Shown here: piece after piece, positions 28,151 through 36,259 of the stretch
Position numbering within the stretch: position 1 is the first letter of the stretch
How the letters are laid out: each line of letters opens with the position of its first letter
Source of the DNA: Alphaproteobacteria bacterium
Lineage (GTDB): Bacteria > Pseudomonadota > Alphaproteobacteria > Caulobacterales > Parvularculaceae
Assembly (NCBI GenBank): GCA_016125425.1
Contig: WGLT01000012.1
Coordinates: 1 to 64,000 of the forward strand
DNA: 64,000 bases
Reading direction: 5' to 3'
Translations under genes and position numbers: made by a program
Notes under the pieces: model-generated
Told to the model about the DNA's origin: nothing
Seen by the model: the letters and a program-made list of their open reading frames with translations, nothing else
The model's database searches: none

Positions 28151-29563
28151 TCAGTCGAAAGCGGCGAGCAAGCGCGCCAGCGCGCGCGTCCGCGCAGAGA
28201 ACAATGCCGGCGTATACCACGCCCCGGCGGCGCGTTTTAAGGCTTCGCCGCGCGTCGGATAGGGCGCGATGTAATTGGTGAAAGCGCGAATGGTCAACTT
28301 GTTGGCGATCGCGAAGGCGTAGCCGTGGATGAGATCGCCTGCGCCGCGGCCGACGACGCACGCGCCGAGAATGCGGCCTTTGGCGTCGGTGACCGCCTTG
28401 ACGAAGCCTTTAATTTCGCGCTCAGCGACGGCGCGGTCGTTTTCGGCGAACGGCCAGCGAACGATCTTCGCCTTCGGATCGCGTGAGAGCGCTTCGTCCG
28501 GCGAAAGTCCGACCGCGGCGATTTCAGGATCCGTGAAGGTCGCGCGCGGGCACAATGCGTCGCGCCGCGCGGCCGGTATTTTGAAAACAATATTGCGTAT
28601 GACGGTCGAGGCGTGGTCGCCGGCGAGATGAGTGAATTGCGCGCCGCCAGCAGCGTCTCCCGCCGCGTAAATGCGTTTGTTGGCGGTTTGCAGACGGTCA
28701 TTCGTTTCAATACGTCCGTCCGTGACAGCCACGCCGGCCTTTTCGAGATCGAGATCGTCGTAAACGGCGCGCCGGCCCGCCGCGACGAGAATATGCGAAC
28801 CATTGATCGTCTGTCCGCCAAATGTAATCCAAACGCCGGCTGCGTCCGCGCCGACGGAATCGATCTTCTGGTTTTCATAAATCGAAACGCTGTCTTCTTT
28901 AAGCGCTTCGCGCACGATCTCGACGGCTTCCGGATCTTCTTTGGGTAGAAGCGCGCTTGCGCTGATCATTGTGACGTCGCTTCCGAGCCGGCGAAACGCC
29001 TGCGCCATCTCCGCGCCGACTGGTCCGGCGCCGATGATAAGCAGATGATCGGGGCGCGTATCGTTCGAAAAGATCGTCTCGTTCGTGAAATAGGGCGCTG
29101 CGTCCAGTCCCGGTATCGGCGGAATGACCGCTTTGGCGCCGGTCGCGATTACGAAATGTTTGGCGCGAATGACGCTCTCGCCGGCTTTGACTTCGCGCGG
29201 GCCGGTAAAGGCCGCGCTGTCGCGGATCACTTTGACGCCGAGCTTTGCGAAGCGCTCCTGGCTGTCATGGGGCGCGATCGCGGCGATCGCATCGCGCACA
29301 TGCGCCATCGTCTTCGCAAAGTCGATCTGCGGCGCGCCTGCGAAAACGCCGAATTGCGGGGCCTCGGTTATCGTCTTCGCATGCGCTGCGGCGGCGATCA
29401 GCGCTTTCGACGGCACGCAGCCGTAATTGAGGCAGTCGCCGCCCATTTCTCCGCGTTCGATCAGAACGACCTTGCGGCCGAGCTGCGCCGCGCCGGCGGC
29501 GATCGAAAGCCCCGCCGAGCCCGCGCCGATGATGCAAAGATCGGCCGCAAGCTTCGTTGTCAT
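28151..29563 (-). CDS. Lpd/mercuric reductase-like FAD disulfide oxidoreductase
   Basis: A 470-residue class I pyridine-nucleotide disulfide oxidoreductase. The FAD Rossmann motif is CIIGAGSAGLSIAAG, the redox-active disulfide is in CLNYGCVPSK, and the NAD(P) motif is IIGAGPVGAEMAQA. The second FAD motif is [10 protein letters not shown], followed by a C-terminal dimerisation domain. In dihydrolipoamide dehydrogenase the catalytic base is the His of a HPT motif near the C-terminus; here the equivalent is APYPTRGE with Tyr435, as in the mercuric reductase-like proteins often found with TVP38 genes. Lipoamide activity is therefore unlikely. Its start overlaps the TVP38 stop by four bases. Confidence 0.85.
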   Translation of the reverse strand: MTTKLAADLCIIGAGSAGLSIAAGAAQLGRKVVLIERGEMGGDCLNYGCVPSKALIAAAAHAKTITEAPQFGVFAGAPQIDFAKTMAHVRDAIAAIAPHDSQERFAKLGVKVIRDSAAFTGPREVKAGESVIRAKHFVIATGAKAVIPPIPGLDAAPYFTNETIFSNDTRPDHLLIIGAGPVGAEMAQAFRRLGSDVTMISASALLPKEDPEAVEIVREALKEDSVSIYENQKIDSVGADAAGVWITFGGQTINGSHILVAAGRRAVYDDLDLEKAGVAVTDGRIETNDRLQTANKRIYAAGDAAGGAQFTHLAGDHASTVIRNIVFKIPAARRDALCPRATFTDPEIAAVGLSPDEALSRDPKAKIVRWPFAENDRAVAEREIKGFVKAVTDAKGRILGACVVGRGAGDLIHGYAFAIANKLTIRAFTNYIAPYPTRGEALKRAAGAWYTPALFSARTRALARLLAAFD

Positions 29564-30297
29564 GACCTGTTCTTTCGCGGGCGTCGGCGCATGCGTTTCG
29601 CCGCGACCGGAATGAGCGCGAGCAGGGCGAGGCCCAGAAAGGCCAGCAGCACTTCAGGTTTTGCGAGAACGCCCTGGAGAGACACGTCTTCGCCGGCGTC
29701 AAAGGCGGACGCGGCCGCGTTGCCGATGCTGGCATAGACGAAAGAGCCCGGAATGATCCCGAAAAAGGTTCCGATCATGAAATTGCGGAGCCTGACGCCG
29801 AGCAGGCCGGCGCCGATATTGACCGCCCAGAACGGAAAGATCGGCGCCAGGCGCAGAAAGAGAAGATAGCTGAGTTCGTTCTCGCGGAAACCCTCCTCCA
29901 TGGTTTTCAAAAAGCCCCTCGCCCGCCGCCGCAGGAAATCGGCGAGCGCGGTCTTGGCGGCGACGAATATCGCCGAGGCCCCAAGCGTCGCCGCGATGAC
30001 GACGAGCGGCGTCCCGGGCCAGAGCCCGAAGAGAAATCCGCCGAAAACGGTCAGGATCGACGCGCCGGGAAAGGAGATGGCGACCGCGCCGGCGTAAGCG
30101 AGCACGAATACGCCCATAGCGAGCGCGGGGCGGGCGTCGACCCAGGCCCTGAGGGCGTCGCGGTTCTCCCGGAGCGCCTCAAGCGTGAAATAGCGTTGCA
30201 GGCCGAGCGCGAAAAAGCCGGCGAGCGCCAGCGCGACGGCGAGAAGCGGCAGGAGCCGGCGCGCGACGGCGGCTCGCTTGTCGGCCTTAGCCTCCAT
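29560..30297 (-). CDS. TVP38/TMEM64 (DedA-superfamily) membrane protein
   Basis: A 245-residue inner-membrane protein of the VTT/DedA superfamily, which in eukaryotes and bacteria includes lipid scramblases and undecaprenyl-phosphate or phospholipid flippases. After an N-terminal helix (about residues 17-35) comes the family core: SFPGASILTVFGGFLFG, the re-entrant LGASAIFVAAK, then LLFLRLAPIFPFWAVNI and GIIPGSFVYASIGNA. A basic tail ends the protein. I moved the start to ATG 30297, preceded by GAGGG. It overlaps the flavoprotein gene by four bases, and the pairing of TVP38 with a mercuric reductase-like flavoprotein is recurrent. Confidence 0.87.
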   Translation of the reverse strand: MEAKADKRAAVARRLLPLLAVALALAGFFALGLQRYFTLEALRENRDALRAWVDARPALAMGVFVLAYAGAVAISFPGASILTVFGGFLFGLWPGTPLVVIAATLGASAIFVAAKTALADFLRRRARGFLKTMEEGFRENELSYLLFLRLAPIFPFWAVNIGAGLLGVRLRNFMIGTFFGIIPGSFVYASIGNAAASAFDAGEDVSLQGVLAKPEVLLAFLGLALLALIPVAAKRMRRRPRKNRS

Positions 30298-30431
30298 ATT
30301 CGCCCTCGAGCCCCGCTCGTCGGAGCTTTTTCTTCCTTGTTCGGCCAGAGCGTGCATAGTCCGCCGGCCTCGCGAAAGCACCTTTTTAATGCGGCGGAGC
30401 CGGTCACTTCCGCGCGATGGCGCTCCGCGGC

Positions 30432-30460
30432 TTGACGGCGCCGGGCTTCTTGGCTACGTA
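30432..30460 (+). promoter_or_regulatory. Candidate rpmH promoter
   Basis: TTGACG and TACGTA are separated by exactly 17 bases, matching the alphaproteobacterial housekeeping pattern, and lie 55 bases before the rpmH ATG. The -10 hexamer is only a moderate match. Confidence 0.4.
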
Positions 30461-30515
30461 GCCGCCTCTTCGCGGCGGGGACCGCCGCCAGGCCAGCGAA
30501 TTCGCGGGAAAACTG

Positions 30516-30650
30516 ATGAAACGCACCTATCAACCGAGCCGGCTTCGCCGCAAGCGTCGTCACGGTTTCCGCGCGCGCAAAGCGACCAAGGGCGGACGCA
30601 AGGTGCTTGCCAATCGCCGCGCCAAGGGCCGCAAGAAGCTGTCGGCCTGA
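30516..30650 (+). CDS. rpmH: 50S ribosomal protein L34
   Basis: The 44-residue sequence [20 protein letters not shown] and onward, ending GRKKLSA, is unmistakably L34, a basic protein of the large ribosomal subunit. The gene is short enough to be missed by length filters. Its stop overlaps the rnpA reading frame, which is open through the entire rpmH gene in another frame. Confidence 0.98.
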   Translation: MKRTYQPSRLRRKRRHGFRARKATKGGRKVLANRRAKGRKKLSA

Positions 30651-31021
30651 CGAAGCCCGCGCCTCCTCCGTCGAGCGGTCCGCCGCTCGCCTTCCTCAAG
30701 AAACGCTCGGATTTTCTCGCTTTGAGAGCCGGCGCGCGCGCCGGAGGGCCTTCTTTTCTCCTCGTCCGGCGACGGCGCGGGGACGGCGATCCGACCATCC
30801 GGGTCGGGTTCGCGGTGACGAAAAAAATCGGCGGCGCGGTGCTCAGGAACCGCATTCGCCGGCGCTTGCGCGAGGCGGCCCGGTCTGTCCTGCCGGCGCA
30901 TGGAGAGGCCGGCTGCGACTATGTGCTCATCGCGAGAGGCGGCGCGGAGAGCCGGAAATACGCCGACTTGCTTGACGATTTGAAGCGGGGCCTTTTAAGC
31001 CTCGCCCGCAAGTCTACATAG
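30647..31021 (+). CDS. rnpA: Ribonuclease P protein component (start unusual)
   Basis: Protein subunit of RNase P, which helps the catalytic RNA cut 5' leaders from pre-tRNA. The N-terminal [16 protein letters not shown] and the signature [21 protein letters not shown] identify it. No ATG, GTG or TTG exists in frame between 30516 and the conserved start; the nearest ATG is at 30389, upstream of rpmH and upstream of its likely promoter. I therefore give the CTG at 30647, which overlaps the rpmH stop, as the most plausible start. That choice is inference. A Thermus-like nested arrangement is the alternative. Confidence 0.85.
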   Translation: MTKPAPPPSSGPPLAFLKKRSDFLALRAGARAGGPSFLLVRRRRGDGDPTIRVGFAVTKKIGGAVLRNRIRRRLREAARSVLPAHGEAGCDYVLIARGGAESRKYADLLDDLKRGLLSLARKST

Positions 31022-31066
31022 ACGCCCGGGGCCGGGCGACGCCCCATCATCACTTAAGAGAGTTCG

Positions 31067-32893
31067 ATGGACCGCAACACAATTCTCGCGATCGTCCTGT
31101 CTGCGGTCGTTTTGATCGGCTGGCAGGTTTTTATCGCCGGTCCGCAGCAGCGCGCTTATGAAGCCGCTCAGGCCGCCCAGCAGCAGGCTGCGCAGGCCGA
31201 GCAGGCGAAGACGGCGCCTGCGCCCGGAACGGCGCCGCGGCCTGCGGAATCGGGATTGCCGACGCTGAGCGTCGCCGAGGCGCTCGCAAAGGCGCCGGGC
31301 CGCGTCGAAATCGATTCGCCGGCGCTGATCGGCTCAATCAATCTCATGGGCGCGCGCATCGATGATTTGCGCCTCAAGAACTATCACGAGACCGTCGACA
31401 AGAAGAGCCCGCTGGTGCGCCTGTTGAGCCCGCGCGAGACGAAACACGGCCACTATATGCAGGAAGGCTGGAGCACCTCCGCCAGCTCCGGCGAGAGCGC
31501 GGTGTGGACCGCCCCGCCCGGCGCGCGGCTCACCCCGCAGACGCCGGTGACGCTGACGCGCCGCGAGGGCGGGCTTGTCTTCGAGAAGACATTTTCGATC
31601 GACAAGGAGTTCATGTTCACGGTCAAACAGACCGTGCGCAACGAAGGGAGCCAGACCGAGGCGGTGACGCCTTACGGTCTCGTCGTTCAGCGGAATATTC
31701 CCGACGGCTCGGGCAAATACTCCGTCGTCCGCGAAGGGCCGGTGGCGGTGGTCGACAATTCGCTGCTGCAACGCCTCTACAAGAAAATGGCGAAAGGCGA
31801 GAACGTCCCAGAGCTTTCCGGGACCAAGGGCTGGGCCGGAATCACCAACAAATACTGGCTGGCCGCCGCGATCCCGCCGCAGGGAAAGAAATTCACCGCG
31901 ACCTTGCAGAATGTCGGGACGGCGGCCGAACCGATCTTCCAGGCGAGCTATGCGCTCGACCCCGTTTCGCTTGCGCCCGGCCAGTCGACGACGCTGACAT
32001 CCTATCTCTTCGGCGGCGCGAAAGTCGTCGACACTTTGCAGGCCTATGAAAAGTCTGTCGACGCGTTCAGCGATCATCCGTCCAAGGACGCGCCGGGCGT
32101 GTGGGATCTCGACAAGTCCGTCGACTGGGGCACTTTCATCTATCCGCTGACGCGGCCGATCTTCTGGACGCTGAATTTATTCTACGGCTGGACCGGAAAT
32201 TTCGGCGTCGCCATCATGATGCTCGTGCTCGTCATCAAGGTGCTGACATATCCGCTCGCCAATCAGGCTTTCGCGTCCATGGCGAAGATGAAGAAGCTTC
32301 AGCCGGAGATCAAAAAGCTGCAAGAGCGGTACGCCGACGACAAGATGAAGCTCCAGCAGGAGATGATGGCGCTCTACAAGAAGGAGAAGATGAACCCGCT
32401 CGCGGGGTGCATCCCGATTTTCATCCAGATGCCGATCTTCTACTCGCTCTACAAAACGCTGTTCGTCACGATCGAGCTGCGCCATGCGCCCTTCATTCTC
32501 TGGATCAAGGATCTGTCCGCTCCCGATCCGACGAGCGTCTTCAACCTGTTCGGGCTTTTGCCGTTCGACCCGACCACGATTCCTTTTATCGGCGCTTTTC
32601 TCGGCATAGGCGTCTTGCCGCTCTTCATGGGCGCGGCGATGTGGATTCAGACGCAGCTCAATCCGCCGCCGACCGATCCGACGCAGAAGCAGATTTTCGC
32701 GGCGATGCCGATCGTCTTTACGTTCCTTTTCGGGCAGTTCGCGGCGGGGCTTGTGCTCTACTGGTTCTGGAACACGGCGCTGTCTGTCGTTCAGCAATAT
32801 ATCATCATGAAGCGCAACGGCGTCGAAGTGCACCTCATGAACAATCTGAAACTGCCCTGGGCGGCGAAAAACTCCGCCGCAAGCGGAAAGTAG
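31067..32893 (+). CDS. yidC: Membrane protein insertase YidC
   Basis: Inserts and folds inner-membrane proteins, alone or with SecYEG. The 608-residue proteobacterial form shows TM1 at residues 5-24, then a low-complexity Ala/Gln linker (about residues 27-60). The periplasmic P1 beta-sandwich domain spans about residues 70-345, and five C-terminal helices start near FGVAIMMLVLVIKVLTYPL. The cytoplasmic coiled hairpin with KMKKLQPEIKKLQERY and the hydrophilic groove region NPLAGCIPIFIQMPIFYSLY are present. It sits in the rpmH-rnpA-yidC-engB order; the small yidD gene often found between rnpA and yidC is missing here. Confidence 0.97.
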   Translation: MDRNTILAIVLSAVVLIGWQVFIAGPQQRAYEAAQAAQQQAAQAEQAKTAPAPGTAPRPAESGLPTLSVAEALAKAPGRVEIDSPALIGSINLMGARIDDLRLKNYHETVDKKSPLVRLLSPRETKHGHYMQEGWSTSASSGESAVWTAPPGARLTPQTPVTLTRREGGLVFEKTFSIDKEFMFTVKQTVRNEGSQTEAVTPYGLVVQRNIPDGSGKYSVVREGPVAVVDNSLLQRLYKKMAKGENVPELSGTKGWAGITNKYWLAAAIPPQGKKFTATLQNVGTAAEPIFQASYALDPVSLAPGQSTTLTSYLFGGAKVVDTLQAYEKSVDAFSDHPSKDAPGVWDLDKSVDWGTFIYPLTRPIFWTLNLFYGWTGNFGVAIMMLVLVIKVLTYPLANQAFASMAKMKKLQPEIKKLQERYADDKMKLQQEMMALYKKEKMNPLAGCIPIFIQMPIFYSLYKTLFVTIELRHAPFILWIKDLSAPDPTSVFNLFGLLPFDPTTIPFIGAFLGIGVLPLFMGAAMWIQTQLNPPPTDPTQKQIFAAMPIVFTFLFGQFAAGLVLYWFWNTALSVVQQYIIMKRNGVEVHLMNNLKLPWAAKNSAASGK

Positions 32894-33523
32894 GTGGAAG
32901 CGCATTCCGAAGACGCGCTCGAACGGGCCCGCAAGCTTTTCGCGGGTCCGTGCGGGTTCATGCTCGGCGTGGTTACGATGGACGGCCTTCCCGAAGAGGG
33001 GCCGACAGAGATCGCCTTTGCGGGCCGGTCCAATGTCGGCAAGTCATCGCTTCTAAATGCGCTCACGGGGCGCAGCGGCCTCGCGCGCGCCTCCTCGACG
33101 CCGGGGCGGACGCGCGAAATCAATTATTTCGATCTCGGCGGCGCGCTGCGCCTCGTCGATCTGCCGGGCTATGGATATGCGCGCGCGGGGCGGAAAGACG
33201 TCGAGGCCTGGTCGAAGCTCACTCGGGATTTTTTGAGAGGCCGCGCGCCGCTGCGCCGCGTTTGCTTGCTCATTGATGCGCGCCACGGACTCAAGCCCGC
33301 CGATCTTGAGGTGATGACGCTGCTCGACCACTCCGCGGTGGGCTATCAGCTCGTTTTGACCAAGGCGGACAAGATCAGGCCGACGGCGCTCGAAGCGCTT
33401 GTTCGAAAAACAAGCGAAGCGATCGCGCGCCGACCCGCCGCACATCCGATCATCCGCGCGACTTCGGCGACGACGGGCGAAGGACTCGCCGACTTGCGCG
33501 CCGACCTCGCCGCGCTCGCCTGA
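32894..33523 (+). CDS. engB: Ribosome biogenesis GTPase YihA/YsxC (EngB)
   Basis: GTPase needed for late assembly of the 50S subunit. Motifs are G1 GRSNVGKSS (about residues 44-52), G2 region SSTPGRTREINYF, G3 DLPGYGYAR, G4 LTKADK and a C-terminal ATSATTGEGL G5 region. A 209-residue length is normal. Translation starts at a GTG directly abutting the yidC stop codon, so it is probably translationally coupled. Confidence 0.95.
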   Translation: MEAHSEDALERARKLFAGPCGFMLGVVTMDGLPEEGPTEIAFAGRSNVGKSSLLNALTGRSGLARASSTPGRTREINYFDLGGALRLVDLPGYGYARAGRKDVEAWSKLTRDFLRGRAPLRRVCLLIDARHGLKPADLEVMTLLDHSAVGYQLVLTKADKIRPTALEALVRKTSEAIARRPAAHPIIRATSATTGEGLADLRADLAALA

Positions 33524-33572
33524 AGCGCGGCGTCAACACATTCTTAACCCTCTCGCGGGCGGAGTTGTTCGC

Positions 33573-34517
33573 ATGAGCGCGAACGCCAAGCGGAAGAACG
33601 AAAACAGCCGGTCGATGGCCGCGCTCGAAGCGCGGTTTCTGAGTTTTCTCGCCGCCGAAAAGCGCGCGAGCCGCTATACCGTGCGCAATTACGGCGCGGC
33701 GCTTGAGCGCTTCGGCGCCTTTCTCGCCGCGCATCTCGGCGGCGCGCCCGATGCGCGCGCGCTCGCCCGGCTTGAAGCGCGCGATTTTCGCGCCTTTCTC
33801 GCCGCGCGGCGGGCCGAAGGCCTGGATGCGGCGACGCTGAAACTCGATCTTTCGGCGCTGCGCGCCTTCTTTTCCTATCTCCGCCGGCGCGAGGACATCG
33901 AGAACGACGCGATATCCGCGGTGCGCGGACCGAAACTGAAAGAGCGCCTGCCGCGCCCGCTCAGCGCCGGCGACGCCGACGCCCTGATCGCGCGGGCGGG
34001 CGAGGGGGAGGCTGCGCCCTGGATCAGGGCGCGCGACGTCGCGCTTTTCACCTTGCTCTACGGCGCGGGGCTGCGCATTTCCGAGGCGCTTTCGCTGAAG
34101 CAGGGCGACGCGCCTTTCGGCGAACGTCTGCGCATTCTCGGCAAGGGCGGCAAGACGCGCGACGTGCCGGTGATCCCGGTCGTGCGCGAGGCCGCGAGCG
34201 CCTATCAGAGGCTTTGCCCGTTTGGCGCGGCGAGCGAAGACCCGCTCTTTTACTCCGTACGCGGCAAGCCTCTATCGGCGCGTCTCGCGCAGGAGACAAT
34301 GGCCCGCCATCGCCGCGCGCTGGGGCTTGCCGACAGCGCGACGCCGCATGCGCTGCGCCACGCCTTCGCCACGCAGCTTCTCGCCGGCGGCGGCGATCTG
34401 CGCGCCATTCAGGAGCTTTTAGGCCATTCCTCGATCGCCGCGACGCAGCGCTACACGAAAGTCGACGCCGAGCATCTGCTGGCTGTTTACGATGCCGCGC
34501 ATCCGCGGGCGGGCTAG
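33573..34517 (+). CDS. xerC: Tyrosine recombinase XerC
   Basis: Chromosome dimer resolution recombinase acting with XerD at dif. The N-terminal SAM-like core-binding domain spans about residues 15-105. The catalytic domain carries Arg in YGAGLRISEALSL, Lys in ILGKGGKTRDVPV, His-x-x-Arg in PHALRHAFATQLLAGGG, His in LLGHSSIAATQ and the nucleophile in TQRYTKVD. The start at 33573, after GGAG, replaces the longer frame. At 314 residues it is of normal length. It has Xer-type rather than phage-type flanks and lies immediately behind engB, in a housekeeping context. Confidence 0.92.
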   Translation: MSANAKRKNENSRSMAALEARFLSFLAAEKRASRYTVRNYGAALERFGAFLAAHLGGAPDARALARLEARDFRAFLAARRAEGLDAATLKLDLSALRAFFSYLRRREDIENDAISAVRGPKLKERLPRPLSAGDADALIARAGEGEAAPWIRARDVALFTLLYGAGLRISEALSLKQGDAPFGERLRILGKGGKTRDVPVIPVVREAASAYQRLCPFGAASEDPLFYSVRGKPLSARLAQETMARHRRALGLADSATPHALRHAFATQLLAGGGDLRAIQELLGHSSIAATQRYTKVDAEHLLAVYDAAHPRAG

Positions 34518-35965
34518 ACCGCCTCGCGCGCCGTCTTCGGGCTCTTCAGATATTTCTTCTCATAGGCTTTGACGTCGCGCTTGAGCTCGGGAAGCAGAAG
34601 ATAGAGCGCGATGATATTCGGAATGCACATGCCGAACAGCATCGAGTCGATGAAATTGATGATCGAGGAGAGCGAGACGGCGGCGCCTGTCGACAAGAGC
34701 AGACAAAGCGCGATCTTGAACGTCACATCGGTTCGTTTTGACGGGCCGAACAGATAGGCGGCGGCCTGCGAGCCGTAAAACGCCCAGCTGACCAGCGTCG
34801 TGAATGCGAAGAGCAGCGAAGCGACCAGCAAAATATACGGAAACCACGAGAAGGCGCTCGCATAGGCGGCCGAGGTGATCTGGATGCCGACGACATGCTC
34901 CTTGAAGAGATAGGGCTCATAGGCGCCGGTGACAACGACGACGAGCGCGGTGATCGTGCACACGACGATCGTATCGATGAACGGCTCCAGAAGCGCGACA
35001 TAGCCTTCGGTCAGCGGCTCGCTCGTTTTCACCGCCGAATGGGCGATCGCCGCCGAGCCGACGCCGGCTTCGTTCGAATAGGTCGCGCGCCGGATGCCGT
35101 TGATGAGCGCGCCGACCATGCCGCCGCCGAGAGGACCGAGTCCGAAAGCGCTTTTGAATATCGTCGAGACCGCTTCCGGGATCGCCGCATAGTTAATGGC
35201 GATAATGACGAGCCCGGCGCAGACATAGAGCGCGCCCATGAAGGGGACAAGAAAGCTAGCGACTTTGCCGATGCGGCGTATGCCGCCGAGAATGACGACC
35301 GCAACGAGGCCCGCCATGATCACGCCGAAGACGACCGGCGCGTGAATATGCGTCACGCTTGAGAACTGCGCATAGCTCTGATTGACCTGGAAGACGCTGA
35401 CCGAGGCGCCCATCGCCATTACGGCGAAAAAGACGGCGGCGAATTTGCCGACCGGTTTCAGGCCCCGCCGCGCGAAGACGTCTTCGATATAGAACATCGG
35501 CCCGCCGATCGTGCGTCCGTCCGGCTGCACCCGCCGATATTTCACTGCAAGAGAACATTCGGCGAATTTCGACGTCATGCCGAGAAAGCCGGCGAGGATC
35601 ATCCAGAACACGGCGCCGGGCCCGCCTATGGCGATGGCGACCGGCACCGAGGCGATATTGCCGAGACCGACCGTGCCTGAGAGCGCCGACGACAATGCTT
35701 CAAAATGGGAAATCTCCCCGTCGCCGTGATGCGCGCTCTTTGCGCGCGTTACGAGTCCCCAAGCGTGGCTGAATCCGCGCAGGTTGATAAATCGCAGGGA
35801 AATGGTGAACACCGCCGCCGCCGTGATCAGCCAGATCACAACGAGCGGCAGATCGACGCCGCCGATCTTCACCGAATAGAAGATAATCGAACTTACAAAA
35901 TCACTGACTGGGGTCAGGGCGTGGTTGATGCGGTCGGCGAGGCTCCCGGAATTTTCAACTAGCAA
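34514..35965 (-). CDS. Sodium:alanine/glycine symporter (AGCS family)
   Basis: Inner-membrane Na+-coupled amino-acid importer with about 11 transmembrane segments. Family signatures are ALSGTVGLGNIASVPVAIAIGGPGA (read as two adjoining motifs, about residues 95-118) and the substrate-site helix TYSNEAGVGSAAIAHS. I chose the TTG at 35965 because AGGAGA lies six bases upstream; the in-frame GTG at 35980 overlaps that Shine-Dalgarno. The C-terminal end is LKSPKTAREAV. It converges with xerC with a four-base overlap of stops. Likely substrates are alanine or glycine. Confidence 0.9.
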   Translation of the reverse strand: MLVENSGSLADRINHALTPVSDFVSSIIFYSVKIGGVDLPLVVIWLITAAAVFTISLRFINLRGFSHAWGLVTRAKSAHHGDGEISHFEALSSALSGTVGLGNIASVPVAIAIGGPGAVFWMILAGFLGMTSKFAECSLAVKYRRVQPDGRTIGGPMFYIEDVFARRGLKPVGKFAAVFFAVMAMGASVSVFQVNQSYAQFSSVTHIHAPVVFGVIMAGLVAVVILGGIRRIGKVASFLVPFMGALYVCAGLVIIAINYAAIPEAVSTIFKSAFGLGPLGGGMVGALINGIRRATYSNEAGVGSAAIAHSAVKTSEPLTEGYVALLEPFIDTIVVCTITALVVVVTGAYEPYLFKEHVVGIQITSAAYASAFSWFPYILLVASLLFAFTTLVSWAFYGSQAAAYLFGPSKRTDVTFKIALCLLLSTGAAVSLSSIINFIDSMLFGMCIPNIIALYLLLPELKRDVKAYEKKYLKSPKTAREAV

Positions 35966-36259
35966 TCTGATTCTCCTCACCGACGGCAGGCGCGACGATC
36001 ATACGCATAGTCCGTCCGCAATCGAAAGCGCGCGCTTGCTGTTGACCGGATTTTCAAAATCGCGTTAGCTCCGCTGACCTTGTGTGAGAGCGCTTTGATG
36101 TCGCGTACTGGTGGGCGAAACATCGCCATTGGGATATTGCGCTTGCAGACTATCCCCGAACAGGTTCGGGCCGCGAACAGCGAGCCCCAAGAGGTCGCCG
36201 GCTTTCTCCCCCGCCGGCGATAAAGGGCGACGCCGTCTTTCGGGGCGGCGTCGCCTCCA
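35966..36259. other. Intergenic region upstream of the AGCS gene
   Basis: These 294 bases hold no convincing gene. They contain a palindrome GATTTT-C-AAAATC (36049-36061) that could be an operator for the symporter gene, and the terminator hairpin of the adjacent gamma-lyase gene at the far end. Confidence 0.35.
36226..36255 (-). terminator. Terminator after cystathionine gamma-lyase gene
   Basis: A perfect 10-base stem (GGCGACGCCG/CGGCGTCGCC) with a 10-base loop starts five bases past the minus-strand stop and is followed by CTTTAT. The T tract is weak. Confidence 0.55.
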
